DNA of 64,000 nucleotides from Lepidodermella squamata (Eukaryota > Gastrotricha). Location: contig JBLDXI010000024.1 of the NCBI GenBank assembly GCA_047495785.1, positions 4,712,001 through 4,776,000 on the forward strand. The letters run 5' to 3'. Every line of letters begins with the position of its first letter. Position 1 is the stretch's first letter. Of the stretch, positions 21,262 through 33,165 are shown in pieces. The notes beneath the pieces are model-generated. The model did no database searches. It worked only from the letters and a program-made list of their open reading frames with translations, and was not told the origin of the DNA. The position numbers were made by a program, and so were the translations under genes.

Positions 21262-22090
21262 GTGTTATTTTCTGAGAGCAGATCAATTTTAGAGTATTTT
21301 TTGATAGGGCGGGTGCAGGATTGTCTTCAAGAAAATTGCAACTTTTGCTTGTAAAAAGTATATTTTTGAAAACTTGCTGTCTCAACCACTTCAGCAATTT
21401 ATGCGTTTAACGGATCACGCAATCGAATTCAGCAAAATGTTGTCTCTAAACAATATTACACGCAGTTTTTCTCTACTCTACAAAGGTTTGAGTAATTCCA
21501 GCGTGTATCTGTGAAAACCATGATTTGAAAACGTGTTGTCTTAGCCATTTCATCATTCTTTGATACACGAATTCCGCAACCTAATGATCACAATATATTG
21601 TGGTAAATTCGGTCAATTTAAGATGTTTCAGCTTTCTCAATTTTGACGCTGTAGGGATGAGAATAGGTTCAAGTTGTAGGGAAACCTCGATTTTTATTGT
21701 GTATTTTCAACTGAGAATTAATGCAGCTGTTATCTCAAAGTTCCAGGCATTCGAAATAAATATACCCAAGCGCACTACATGTTTACATTACAATTTCTAT
21801 AAACCTTATTCTTTGATCACGCAAAGATTTGTAACAAAAATGGTTAAAGCATTAGTTCATATAGAGCGTAAGCTCGCGATTTTCTCACTAGCTCCGCTTT
21901 ATGGCGAAAGCTTGAGTCCGTCAGGGCGAGGAGAACTCGTAATTCCTGATCCTGATCCTGATTAGCACAAGCTCTGATGGCGTTGAAATCCCTCGACAAG
22001 CTCACCATCTCAGCTTTCGATTTCGTGTTATTCGCCACGTTAAAATTTAATTTTGGTTCTGCAGCGATTTCAGGCATCGGACCTGTTCAC
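21262..22090. other. Unassigned region right of the transposon
   Basis: AT-rich. On the minus strand the first 135 bases stay open in the frame of the cysteine-rich gene (see 17448). Nothing else is supported. Confidence 0.3.
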
Positions 22091-22094
22091 TTAA

Positions 22095-22952
22095 CCCTCT
22101 AAGTCCGACTATGGGTTTTCGTCAATTGCAACTTCTCGGCGTAGGTGTGGATTGCTTATTAATTTTCGGCATAAAATTTTTATACCACGGTTGAGCCCCT
22201 TACCTGAGCTTGCAGCACCCAGGCGGGCGCGTCCGCAACGTGCGATTACGCAACACAGTAATTAGGTAAATGTCCCTCGACTCTTAAACTCGTCGAAACA
22301 CATGTGCCATTATGTGTGCACACATGATGAGGGGCAATTTTTTGTCGCTCTGATTGCCATTCGAACACACGAACGTGTTTTGGAAACCAATTAACATGCG
22401 AAAACACATACGATCTTTTAATCACTGTTTTCAAGGCCCTAAATTGAGTTGCGCAGCTGTGCTTATAAAAATGTTGTCAGCAACATCTGGTGCTTACGCA
22501 CTCTAGTGACAGCCATTTATCACTTGACAAGAAGTTATCAAGTGATTTTGTCGGCCCAATTCCGATAAATTCGATTGCCGCCGCTTCGATATAGATTTTC
22601 ATGGGCTAATAGGTCGTAGTTAGGGTGTGTGACTGTAATACCAGCCGGTTTATCAAGGTGCCACTTATTTATCAACTAACCCTGATCGATAAATCAAAGT
22701 TTTGTCAATCACCTTCATTGATCACTTGTGTTTCGACAAGCGAAAAATTCGGCTATCTATCGAATCACTTGTGTTTCGGCATGTAAAAATGGCATTTTTG
22801 GTCAAAATGAAAAAAATTGGTGAAAATATTTCAAGACTTGTGTTAACGCAAGCATTTTTTAAAGTTACAATAGTAACACACATTTTTGGCATTTTTTTGA
22901 AACTTTCCAAAACACCAAGCGACTTACACATACACCAGCCGGACTTAGAGGG
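22095..22952. mobile_element. piggyBac-like non-autonomous element, 858 bp, flanked by TTAA
   Basis: TTAA at 22091-22094 is followed by CCCTCTAAGTCCG. The right end reads CGGACTTAGAGGG, followed by TTAA at 22953-22956. TTAA target sites with CCCT-starting inverted repeats are the hallmark of piggyBac elements. The interior has no transposase frame. Confidence 0.88.
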
Positions 22953-22956
22953 TTAA

Positions 22957-25900
22957 ACACTGATTCCTTATTGTTCTACCGTTCGATTCGTCAAAATTTG
23001 GAAGAAATCTGAGCGGATGCTGGCTTCAGATAAGTGGTCGCGGGGTTGGTAACTGCGACCATATCCGTCATTCTTTACCCCCAAAAAATGAAGCGCTCTT
23101 CTTGCTGCGAGCAGCAATTATCATTATGGACTACCTTATGACCAACTTTTTGTTCACGCAATGAGTTTTGCTCAGTAGCTAAGGACTACACTGGCATCAA
23201 CCAATGCGATGAACGTTCTGCTACGTCAATGGCTGGCATGATGCTAACGTGAAAAGTAAGATCGAAAATCGCCACGATCGCAAAGCCACGTCGAACACTC
23301 GGTATCCATGACAACAAGGCACCCGAAGGCGACTTCTAGCCACCCTCTATCCGACCAGATATTCTCGAATAATTTATAAATTTCCAAATTTGTCAGAAAT
23401 TGATTTGTTAAATTTTGTTGTTGTGACTATTGTTTATCAGAGTGAAAACGCATTTTCCTTATATTTTCAAAAGGTCAACATGTCGCTTTTATGCGCAGGT
23501 AACACCAGCGCTGTGTACCTGATGATGGCGGGTAATAGCGGTTATAGCGGTTATCTCTCTTTTGTTACACATACCTTTTTTTATGTCCCCTCTCATTTTG
23601 GAGAGATGAGACCTCGTCATAATGCGCAGTATGGGCCGCATTGCTTACTGCAGATTGCTATCTCCTTGAGTTGAGGGCTCGGAAAGTTTCTATGCTTTAC
23701 CAAGAGTTTGGAGTAATGATCTGTGTTACATGTTAGATTCTAAACTCTAATTTTCATCTGCTGGGAGATAGTGCATTTAGCATTCAATGTTGACTCTGGA
23801 GACTAGATATGATTCCACACATCAAGCTTTCAATATTTTAGGAAGTTATCATAAGATGCTTTGGATTTTTCACTGCTCGAAGAAACCTGCAGTCTATGGG
23901 TCGCCAGCGTCGATTGATTGTTTGCATGCTCTCTGTCTACTCATGATTTCTCTGTCACCATTCTTTAGTGCTCTCTCGCGGGTTCACTTACTAATTAGCT
24001 TCGTCGCGATATAGTGATGTCGAGAATTCCAAGTTTCGCTTTACCCTGAAGTTGTTACTCGTTACTCTATGGTTTGTGTTTGAGAAAACTGTCCAATTTC
24101 TGATTTGCATTCTGTAGGTATGAATTCTTTTTGAAGTTGAATTATCGCTTTCTTGTTTCGCCGTCTTATTGCGATCTGAATGATAAATAGTTCAGGGAAA
24201 TCAATGGGAGTTGACAACTCAAAAATTCGTAACCTGTGCCACACTTCTGCCTTCTGCATCACTTTGTTGGCCCTGGTCATATGTTCTGCTAGTGGACGGC
24301 AATATTTGTAAATGTGTTGGTTGTTGGCACTGCTTATTAACTCTCTCCTTATTAACTCGTTCTCGACTTGCGATTCAAGCCGTGAACATTGGTGAAACAT
24401 CTTGTAAAAATCAAATCCCTATCACATTAACGTGGTCTAAATCACTCAGCATTTCAGTTGCAATGTTTACCAAGCATTTGGCCAACGTGAATGTCCGATC
24501 CACTAATCCCAGACACTGGACTTTTCCACTTGATCTGGGAACTTCGAACAGTGAGCCGTAGTTGCAAGCATGTCAGTTTATACTATCTATCGGTGCCTGG
24601 CAGATTTCGGTTCACTTAGCTGTAGCAGATAAGGACGAAGAATTGCTTTTCTTAACCTCGATATCGATCAGATAAAATGTTGTATCCATTTGCATATAAC
24701 CTGATTGTTAGAATATGCTGCATTTCAACTGTTAGAACAATGTTAGAACAACGCTCTTGTGTTTTAAACAGTCTGTTGAACAGACCTTTTCAGAGTTTGA
24801 AGCAATCAGCAACCGGGTCTCGCATCGCCTATAACGAGACAATTTTTCAGTGCTTGCAAGTTCAAGCATGAATAATTAATTGACCCATCTGTCGGCACCC
24901 ATGCTGTGCTATTCGAGGTTGTTGTCATCAACACTTCCTCTCGCCGCGTAAATAAAGATGGAAAAACTTGCGAGATTAAGTTGCGCATCGGTGCAAAGTT
25001 TACTAGCCGTTTTTTTCTCGGCTCTTTATCGGCGATATTAGCAATAAACGCATGTTTTCGGGTGTGAAGTAATCGAGCGGAAACTTGTTGTGCACTTGGC
25101 CGGCTTGATGGATAGATAGCCAGGCGCGTCTGTTATTCCATCGCCGGTTAATTAGATTGTCTGTCTGCGAAGGCTTCTTCTTCATCTTCCGCTCACAGCT
25201 TACAAACAGCCACTCAATTTACAAGTCATTTAGTATCGAATAACATTATCAACACGGATCGATGGGTTGTTTTTATTTTGAAATAGCACTTCTCGTCTTA
25301 TCATTTATTTACTCGTTCGATTTGGCGCGAGGGGCGGTAGTGATATCAGGGCTAATATGCCTGCTGGTATAGGTGGATTTTTTCGCGTTATTATTTTACG
25401 TGTAGTGCCAGCAGCGGGGCATTGTTTACGGGTAAATGCCGCCGGCTTTTTGTGAAGCGCCAAAAACACAGTAGTAATGAGAAGATGCGGCGATCTAGTG
25501 CTTGCCTCGTGTGTTTTCTGTTCCGCATTTGTCTTCGGCCGTGGCCTAATTGTAAACAGAGAACGCTGGTGATGGTGGCGCTGAGCTCAACCTACGAGGT
25601 AAAGTATAAAGTAGTACGCAATTGGCCACTAGAGCTTACTGGCTAACTAACTGCGATGCAGCATTGTTTCCAAGCAGGTCTAGCGCGCAAAAATCTCGCG
25701 CAGCCACGACATCAGCAGCCGCAGCAGGTCGTGCGCTCTCTCGGTCTTTATTGAGCGGCGGCGCGCGCGACTTTTCACAGTTCAATGGCGCGCGTGTTGT
25801 TGTTTGTTTATTAATACCTGTGTGTGGTGATGCATTTTTCAAGCCGTGCTAATTTAGCGCAATCAATGAGACAACGCCTAGCGGTAAACCGATTCGTGTC

Positions 25901-26114
25901 TTGTTATTGAGAATTACGAAAAATTATCACGTCGCATCTCCATTTTTTCGCTCACATTTCAACACCTGCAAGATTAGATCACAAAGCAAGATCAGCCCTT
26001 TAATTTTTATTAAGGTGGAATTTTTAGAATTTTTTATTTGTTCAATCTAGATGCCGGCTATTATTATTAACAATGACGAATTTAATTGAAAATTGGTGAA
26101 AAATCAACGAGAAA
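22957..26114. other. Gene-poor upstream region of the semaphorin gene
   Basis: No gene recognised on either strand; overlapping frames at 24062-24400 (-) and 24211-24561 (+) have no family features. The segment about 25400-25860 is more GC-rich and is a reasonable candidate for promoter or 5' untranslated exon sequence of the semaphorin. Confidence 0.4.
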
Positions 26115-29100
26115 ATGTCATCGATTTTCTTGGTTTTAACGCTATTTACCTCGCCAATTTTCGGAGTTTTCGTGAAAAATGAGCCGACAACCGGCAATTT
26201 ACTGCAGTCCAGCAATCGAATAGTAGCCGGATTCGCGTCAGATTCGCCCGACGAGTGGTTTAAACTGCTCGGCTTTGACGATTCAATCGCCGGGATGACT
26301 ATGGTGAACATCGGCGGGAAAGAGCGATTACTTCAGCTGAAACTGCCATCGCTTGAGGTCGTTAACACCGTAACAATGGCGGCTGATGAAGAGGCGGCCA
26401 GGCGGTGCCAGGCCGATAGAAACGGCCAGTTGTGCTCGAATTGGGTGCAAAATTTGATCGCATTCAAAAACGGCTCGCTGTTAATTTGCGGGACAAATGC
26501 GCGGCAGCCGCTATGCCAAGTCCGCCGGTCGGATTTCATTTTCTCCGGCACCCAGTTTTCTGGGGTAGGCCTCGCCCCGTTCGAGCCAACTACGAATTTC
26601 TCGTCAATTTTTGCACCGACTGAAAATCGAGTTTATTCGTTGATTCTCGAAGATGAACTCGACTCGCCGATTTTTTCGCCCGCGATTGTTGCCTATGACG
26701 TCGATGGGTTGAACCCGTTGAATCCATTTGCCTCGAAAGCTTACGTCGCGTCGAGGCGGCACATGTTATGGCCTCGTTTCGCCTCGAAATCGTTCGATCT
26801 GGGCGATAAAATTCTGAATTTCTGGACGGAACGTGACGACCGCGGCGAGTGCCCGCGTCGCTTAACGCCCTACGTCGGCCAATTCTGTAAGGACGACGCG
26901 GCAACTGCGTCTGGAAATCTCGGGTTCATGTCGTTTTTCAAGGCGAGGCTGTACTGTGCTCGGTCTCAGGATCGCGATCTATTCGGGCAGCGGCAGTCGA
27001 CGCAGACTTTAACGCATTTACTCTTCGATGAAATCGCCGGGGTTAGCGACCGGTTTGGCGCGGATAACGACCTGTTTTACGTAGCTTTCAATCGAGACTA
27101 TCGTGATTCTCAGGTGAGGAATAATATTCGGAAATTTTCTATTTTTTCGTCATTTTTCTAGGTTCCCCGATTAATTTTATTATTCTAGAAATTAAAGTTA
27201 TTACAATTGCAAAGACGATTTTTTTCAGTTTAGAAATTTTATTGATTTTTCCAATAAATTTCTTTAATTTTGGCTTTAAGGTTATTTCAAATTTCAAATG
27301 GTAATTCGGGTTTTATTAATATTTCTTATATCTATCCTATTAAATTTCGTTTTTTCAAACTTGAAATAATTATTTAGCCTGAATTCAAATTTTTTTTGAA
27401 GATTTTGCTTTATAACGATTTTTCTTAATTTATTTTCGTAATTAATCTTAGGGCGTTGCCGTTTGCCTATTTTCCGTGCGCAATATCACTGAAACGTTCC
27501 GAACATCGCGATTCCGGGCCTTCCGAGCCCCGAGCGCCGATGCTGACGCCGTGGTCTCCGGCCTGCCCGTCCTCAGCCCGAAATACCCGAATATTCGGCC
27601 CACAGAGTGCGGCCGAACGTACTCGGACGAAGAATTATACACGCTACGAGCCAACAAATCGGCTTACTTTTCAATGCTGGACCGTGTCCAGATGGGCGGA
27701 CGGGGCGCTGTGTTCCTCGACACAGTTTTCCCTGATCGATTGACCGCGCTAGCCGTTGATTGGAATGTGCGAGCCGGAAATCAAAAGCAGTACGATGTGT
27801 TGTTCCTCGGCTCAGAAACTGGTCGATTTTTGAAGGTGGTAACGCCGCATTTACTCGCCGCATCCGACCTGCTAGCCGGGAAGGGTTGGCTAGTCGAGGA
27901 ATTCGACCTGTTCTCCCGCGAGAATGTCACCGAGTTGAGGCTATCAGCCGATAATCAACGATTACTAGCCATTTCTGCGTCGAAAATCGCCATTTTACCA
28001 TTTGCGAATTGCTCCGCCTTAATCAGCTGTAAATCATGCGTTGAAGCGCGTGATCCTTACTGCTCGTGGGATGTTTCGTCTTACTCGTGCATTTACGCGA
28101 ATCACGGCCTTCAGGACGTTGAAAATGGCGACTGGAAACCGATTTGCCCGCCTGAGACTACGACGAGTAGTACTACAACGACTACGACGAGCACGACCAC
28201 TTCGACGTCGACAACTCAGTCGACGACCGTGCTGACTTCGACGGATTCTTCGTCGACGCAGATCGAGTTGGTGAATGGCAAAATCGGTGCCGAGTGCCAG
28301 CCGCAGCAACCGGCGGCTGCTCACACGGCGGCGTGTAAAAATTCAGATCGAAGTGCTGTTGTAGGCAGCGTAGTCGGAGTTCTCGCTTTCATAGCCGGCG
28401 GTGTTCTAGGTAAGCTAAATTTTCAGGAAAAAAATGTCATAATATTCTTTTTAGATATTAATTATTAATCGAAAGAGCCTATTAATTATTTTCGTGGTCT
28501 AAAATGGGGTTGAAAAAAATTTGGTGTTGATAATTTTCCTGAAATTATGCCGTTTGTCTAACCCCGATTTTTCTAGATTTTCCTGCTTGTCATCTCATTT
28601 TTCGATCCTAATCCACAATTTCAAATAAATTCTCTATTTTTACGTGATTTTCGAAATATTTTCAATTCTATACTGACTTTTTCGATATTTGAATGTCGAG
28701 TGAGAACAGCGAAAAATCTTCACGCTAAAAATGCAAAAATTGACAAATTTAAGGCGGATTTTTTTCATTTTCTGGGAATTATATTTTAAATAATTTATCT
28801 GAATTTTCTTCGAATATTTTTCTTCAAAATTTCAATTTATTTGCTTGAATTTTTCACTGTAAATTTTGTAGGCGCCGTCGGTTGTTGGTTTGTGTTACGC
28901 CAAGGCAATTCCGGCTCAAAAGTAGTCAAATCTCTGCGATGCGGTTCATCAGGCGGCGGCGACGAGTCCGGCTCGTCCGACATCGGCGGCGACGCTGAGC
29001 TCATCACAAACGCGTTTAGGTCAAACGCCTCGAACGGCTCGAGTTCGCATCACAGCGGCGTGACGGGCAACAACGGGGTGATGACGGGGGGCATGGGCGG

Positions 29101-29320
29101 GCTCGGCGCCTCGTCGACGACCACGTTCTCGTCCGGCCTCACGCCGCAGTCGGGCGTGGCCGGGGTGCGGGCGCTGGGCATGGGCGCCTACCACCAGTCG
29201 ACCCTGCCGCACCCGAAGCCGTCGGGTCTGCAGCCCCTGCCGCCCCGGTTGCCGCCGCAGATGAGCACGGGCACGTTGCCGGGCCACGGCTCGGGCGCGG
29301 CGAAGAAAATCTACGTGTGA
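26115..29320 (+). CDS. Transmembrane semaphorin (801 aa, 3 exons)
   Basis: Exons 26115-27113, 27452-28409 and 28872-29320 join in phases 0 and 1. After a signal peptide (about residues 1-18) comes a sema beta-propeller of about 480 residues with scattered cysteines and the conserved LFFDEIAG-like and DRLTALAVD-like blades. A PSI domain follows (about 518-565, CKSCVEARDPYCSWD), then a Ser/Thr-rich juxtamembrane stalk, one membrane helix (about 636-662) and a glycine/serine-rich cytoplasmic tail ending KKIYV, which could bind a PDZ domain. There is no Ig domain or thrombospondin repeat, so it most resembles invertebrate class 1 semaphorins, which act as guidance ligands and receptors through plexins. 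The third exon is much more GC-rich than its surroundings. Confidence 0.9.
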
Positions 29321-30071
29321 TCGAGACGTGGCGCAACATAGATTGAACAGCTCGCAAGTCTTTCGCAACCGACCTATATTAATTATACCTAGAAATTATA
29401 TTGATAAGGCAGCTCGCCTTTATTCATAATTATTATTATTATTTGTTAGAAAAATTGTTGTTGATTGTGAAGAAAAAATTGATGATGATATTTACAGCAG
29501 CAGCTATATACTTACGGAATGCAATTTTTCACGCATTTGAAACACGCTCATTACACCATTTTTTCTCGCTCCCTTGATATTTATTGCTGTTAAATTTGCT
29601 CCAAAATTATATCGTTATTATTGTTTTAAAAACACCTTAAAATTGCACGACCTGCTTTTTTACATTTTTGCCGCCTTGTTAATCACGTGCTTCTAACATG
29701 GAAACTACTAGCCTCATCATCATTATCAATCCACGAATTGCTCCAAAAAATGAAAAATTGAAAATAACCGCAATCTCCGTCTTCTTTCATGTGACCACCG
29801 TGGAAAACTAAAATTGAGAATATTCAGTTGTAAATAATACGATGTCTCGCGCTCATCCTTACAGTTTTTACTTTTACTCGTGTATATATAGCAGCTAAAT
29901 TTTTCTTGATCTTGATGAAAAATAGTCTATATAATAATGTCGTTTGTTGATTGATTGAATTCGTCGGAAAATTGAGTAAAAACTGCGCGACTTTTGACTG
30001 AGTTTCATCATCATAATCTTGATGTGTTTCAATTTGTTTTTCAATAGAGAAGAAATTGTTGTTTGATTGAA
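29321..30071. other. Spacer between semaphorin and SHQ1
   Basis: Semaphorin 3' untranslated sequence and the SHQ1 upstream region; no further gene seen. An acceptor-like TTTTTCAATAG lies about 25 bases before the SHQ1 ATG. Confidence 0.4.
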
Positions 30072-32887
30072 ATGCTGTTGACGCCGGAATTCGCCGTGTC
30101 GCAGAGCGAGACGCACGTCGAAGTGGCGATAAGAGCGCCGTTCGCCAAGGTGAGTTGTACAGTCTGGTCGCTAAGATGGTCTAATTAAACAAGCGGCGTC
30201 GTGTTTACCCTTCTGCTATAGCCACAGAGCGGTAGTTGTTATTATTTTTCATTACTTGGCCCGCTCATTCTTTCTTCCATACGCGTAAATTGCAAGCGAG
30301 GCAGCAGGCGTGTTTACCCAGGCCTGAAACCGGGGCCATGTGATGCGATGTGTGTGTGTGTGGATATTATGCGGGGCTAGGGCGGGCCAAGCGCAAATAG
30401 TTTGCGGGTGCTACATGCGTACCACCTTTTCGCCTGGCCCTAATTGCGACTGACCGGCTAATTAACGGGCTGTTAAACACTCGATGAAAAAACTCGTCGG
30501 CTGCCGATGGATGATGATGATGACAGCTGATGATAACTTTTGCACTGGCGAGCGCAAATTGTTATTATAATAATTGCCCAGCCGAGTTAAAGCGTGCGTT
30601 CTTGGGTCAAATTGCGCGATGATGTAGTCTTTAATCGCAATTTAGCTCATCATCATTATAACAGAACATATGGCGAGAAAATTGAAAGGTACTAACAACC
30701 TAATTATTGCATTAATCAAGAAATTTTGTAACAATTTTGAAGATCGAAAGAAAAATGAGTGAAAATTGAAGATTAGTTTTTTCTAAATTAGTAAAAATTA
30801 TGTTCATAATTTATTCGTTTCTTTTTTCTGATCGGAATTTTCAATTATTTTTACGAATTTCAAGAAAATGAGAAACATTCTGAAGATTGAAAGAATAAAT
30901 AGAATAAATTAAAATGAGAATAAATTTGATTTTTATAAATTATTAGTAAATTTATTTTCACAATTTATTCGATTTTTTAGAATTTTCAAGGCAAACAATT
31001 TCAATTATTTTTGGCACTGACTTTTTTGCAGTGCAAATGTCAAGTTTTGGCCGTGTTGTTATTTTTGATAATTTAATAACATTTATGTATTCCTTTTGTA
31101 TCTGCCGCCTCGCTTTTTCGCAGCCGCGCAGTGATTAGTCGCTAAAAGCCGTGTTGTTAGGACATTCCTTGTTTACGCGAGCTACACGTCAAAAGCCAAA
31201 ACGCGTGTTTATTAAAAAGCCGAGCGCTTTTTCGTCGTATATAATTGCTTATTTATTACCCTTAGCGAGTATATATTTTTTGAAAGAATAATACGCATAA
31301 TTTCACGTGGGATTGATGAAAAATATATCTTAATTATTTTTTATTATTTTTCTCGCGCAGTTGCAAGAGACGGAGATAAACGTTCACGGCAACGAATTTT
31401 ACTTCTTCTCCCGGCCGTATCATCTGCATTTGAAACTGCCGGGCGATCTCGTTGATTCAGCCGAAGAAATTCCAGATGAAAATGACGATGAAAATAGGGA
31501 CGCTACTAGCAAGAGTTCTGTCGTCACGTACGACGTGGATGCGGCGGCGTTCAACGTGCGTCTCGAAAAGGCGCAGCATGGTTCGTATAATTAGTAATTA
31601 ATCAGCGTTTTGTTATACATATATATATTACAACAATACTCATTGGATGTCATCAATTATTCATCTTAAGGTCAGCATTTCGATGGCCTCGCGTTGCTTT
31701 CTTCGCTTCTGGCCACGCCACAAGCCGCGTCATCGCATCGCCCGGGCACATTAATCGAAGAAATGACTGATAATGGGGCAGCAGATCGATCGAGTACCGT
31801 GCTGGTACCAAGCGAGTTTGAGTGGGCCCTTGAGCCGCGCCAATTGAGCCGCCCTTCAATTAGTTTTACGCGCAACGCCGCGCCGCGTCTCGAACAGCTT
31901 CAGGCCGCGTTTCCTGACATTGTTGATTTCCGCGAGCCGATTTCATCGCTCGATCTCGCCTCGCGTCTCGCGCTCAAACTCGATAAGGAAAACGCCGATT
32001 TCGCCGACGAGCATTATCTCGCGAATTTATTCGACAAAAACGACCGAGACTGCATCGCGAAACTCATCGATTTCACGGTGCCAAACCGCAGTGGCGATTT
32101 ATCTAGTGAAGATCGAAAATATTTGGTTGAAAAATTGAAAAATCGAGAATATTTGTTCGATTTCGAGGAAAAAGTCGAAGCGTTCCTAAATCTAGTCGAC
32201 GTGATTTTCGCGTTTAATTACGACTATCGAATCAACCAGGGCGAACACTGCGCTGAATCGTCGTGGAATATCGCCAAAATTTCCTCCGTCCTGTCGTGGC
32301 TTGTTGATTTTCGGTCGATTTACGACGTTCAATTGTCGTGTTATCGCAGGTCTTTGCTTTATCCACTTTACCGAAATTACGAGTTGAGTTGCGCAGTTTG
32401 GCGCGATACGATCGAAGTGTTCCGCCAGGGTCGTGAGGCTGTTCTGAAAATTTTACTCGAAATTCGGCGAATTTTCTCGGCTTTCGACTCGGCAATCGCG
32501 CCGAGGTACATTTTGAATGAGCTTTACATCGATCATTTCGCGGTTTGGATCCAGAAAACAGCCGCGTCCGAGCTGGAATCGCTCGTTAAAGCGATGGAAA
32601 ATTTAGGGGATTTGCCGAAAAGTGAAATCGGGTTCGATCTGCCGGCTCTCGAAGACGCGGCCCTGTTAACATTGGAAGAAGATCTGCTCGACGAAATCGA
32701 CAGTGATGATGATGAAAATAATGAAGAGGAAGAAAACGACGAAAATATAATTACAAGGAGTGAATGGGAAAAATTGCGAAAAATCTGTGAAAAAGGTCGA
32801 GTGACAAGAGTAAAATCTGCTCAAGATTTACCCGATGAAGTTGATGACATTGTAGCGGTTTCTTTCCGCAAGCTCACCGTCAAGTGA
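30072..32887 (+). CDS. SHQ1: SHQ1, H/ACA ribonucleoprotein assembly factor (504 aa, 3 exons)
   Basis: Exons 30072-30149, 31361-31580 and 31671-32887 join in phases 0 and 1. The N-terminal part is the CS/p23-like domain (starting MLLTPEFAVSQ, with FYFFSRPYHLHLKLPG). It is followed by the GQHFDGLALLSSLLA motif and then the helical SHQ1-specific domain (about residues 250-400). An acidic stretch near the C-terminus (DSDDDENNEEEEND) is typical. SHQ1 binds the pseudouridine synthase dyskerin/Cbf5 as an RNA mimic and hands it to nascent H/ACA particles in the nucleus. Intron 2 uses a GTTCGT donor, which the CDK11 gene also uses. CDK11 starts 278 bp downstream on the same strand. Confidence 0.92.
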
Positions 32888-32926
32888 TATGGCTCAACTC
32901 CGCTTTAATTTGTTGACGATTTTTGA

Positions 32927-32932
32927 AATAAA
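32927..32932 (+). terminator. AATAAA poly(A) signal of SHQ1
   Basis: Canonical hexamer 40 bases after the SHQ1 stop codon and 233 bases before the CDK11 start. Confidence 0.6.
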
Positions 32933-33165
32933 TTTTTTATTTCTGCGTTTTAAAAATTGATAATTTTCTTGAATTTTCCCCTTGAATTTTATTGTAAATC
33001 GGGGCAAAAATTTAAGAAATTTGAAATATCATCCATAGTCTTGATAGGAGACAATTCTTTTCAATTTTTTTTTAGAAAGACTGTTTTAGATTTTTTTCGT
33101 TTTTTTGTAAGCCTTCGTTCATCAAATTTTTTTCCTATTTTATAGGAATTTTATTCGTATAATTG

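Noticed and set aside
24062-24561. Overlapping minus (112 codons) and plus (116 codons) frames
   Set aside because: Neither has recognisable motifs; overlapping frames on both strands in a repeat-bearing region suggest chance.
30349-30361. Short TG dinucleotide run
   Set aside because: Only about six units; ordinary intron microsatellite.
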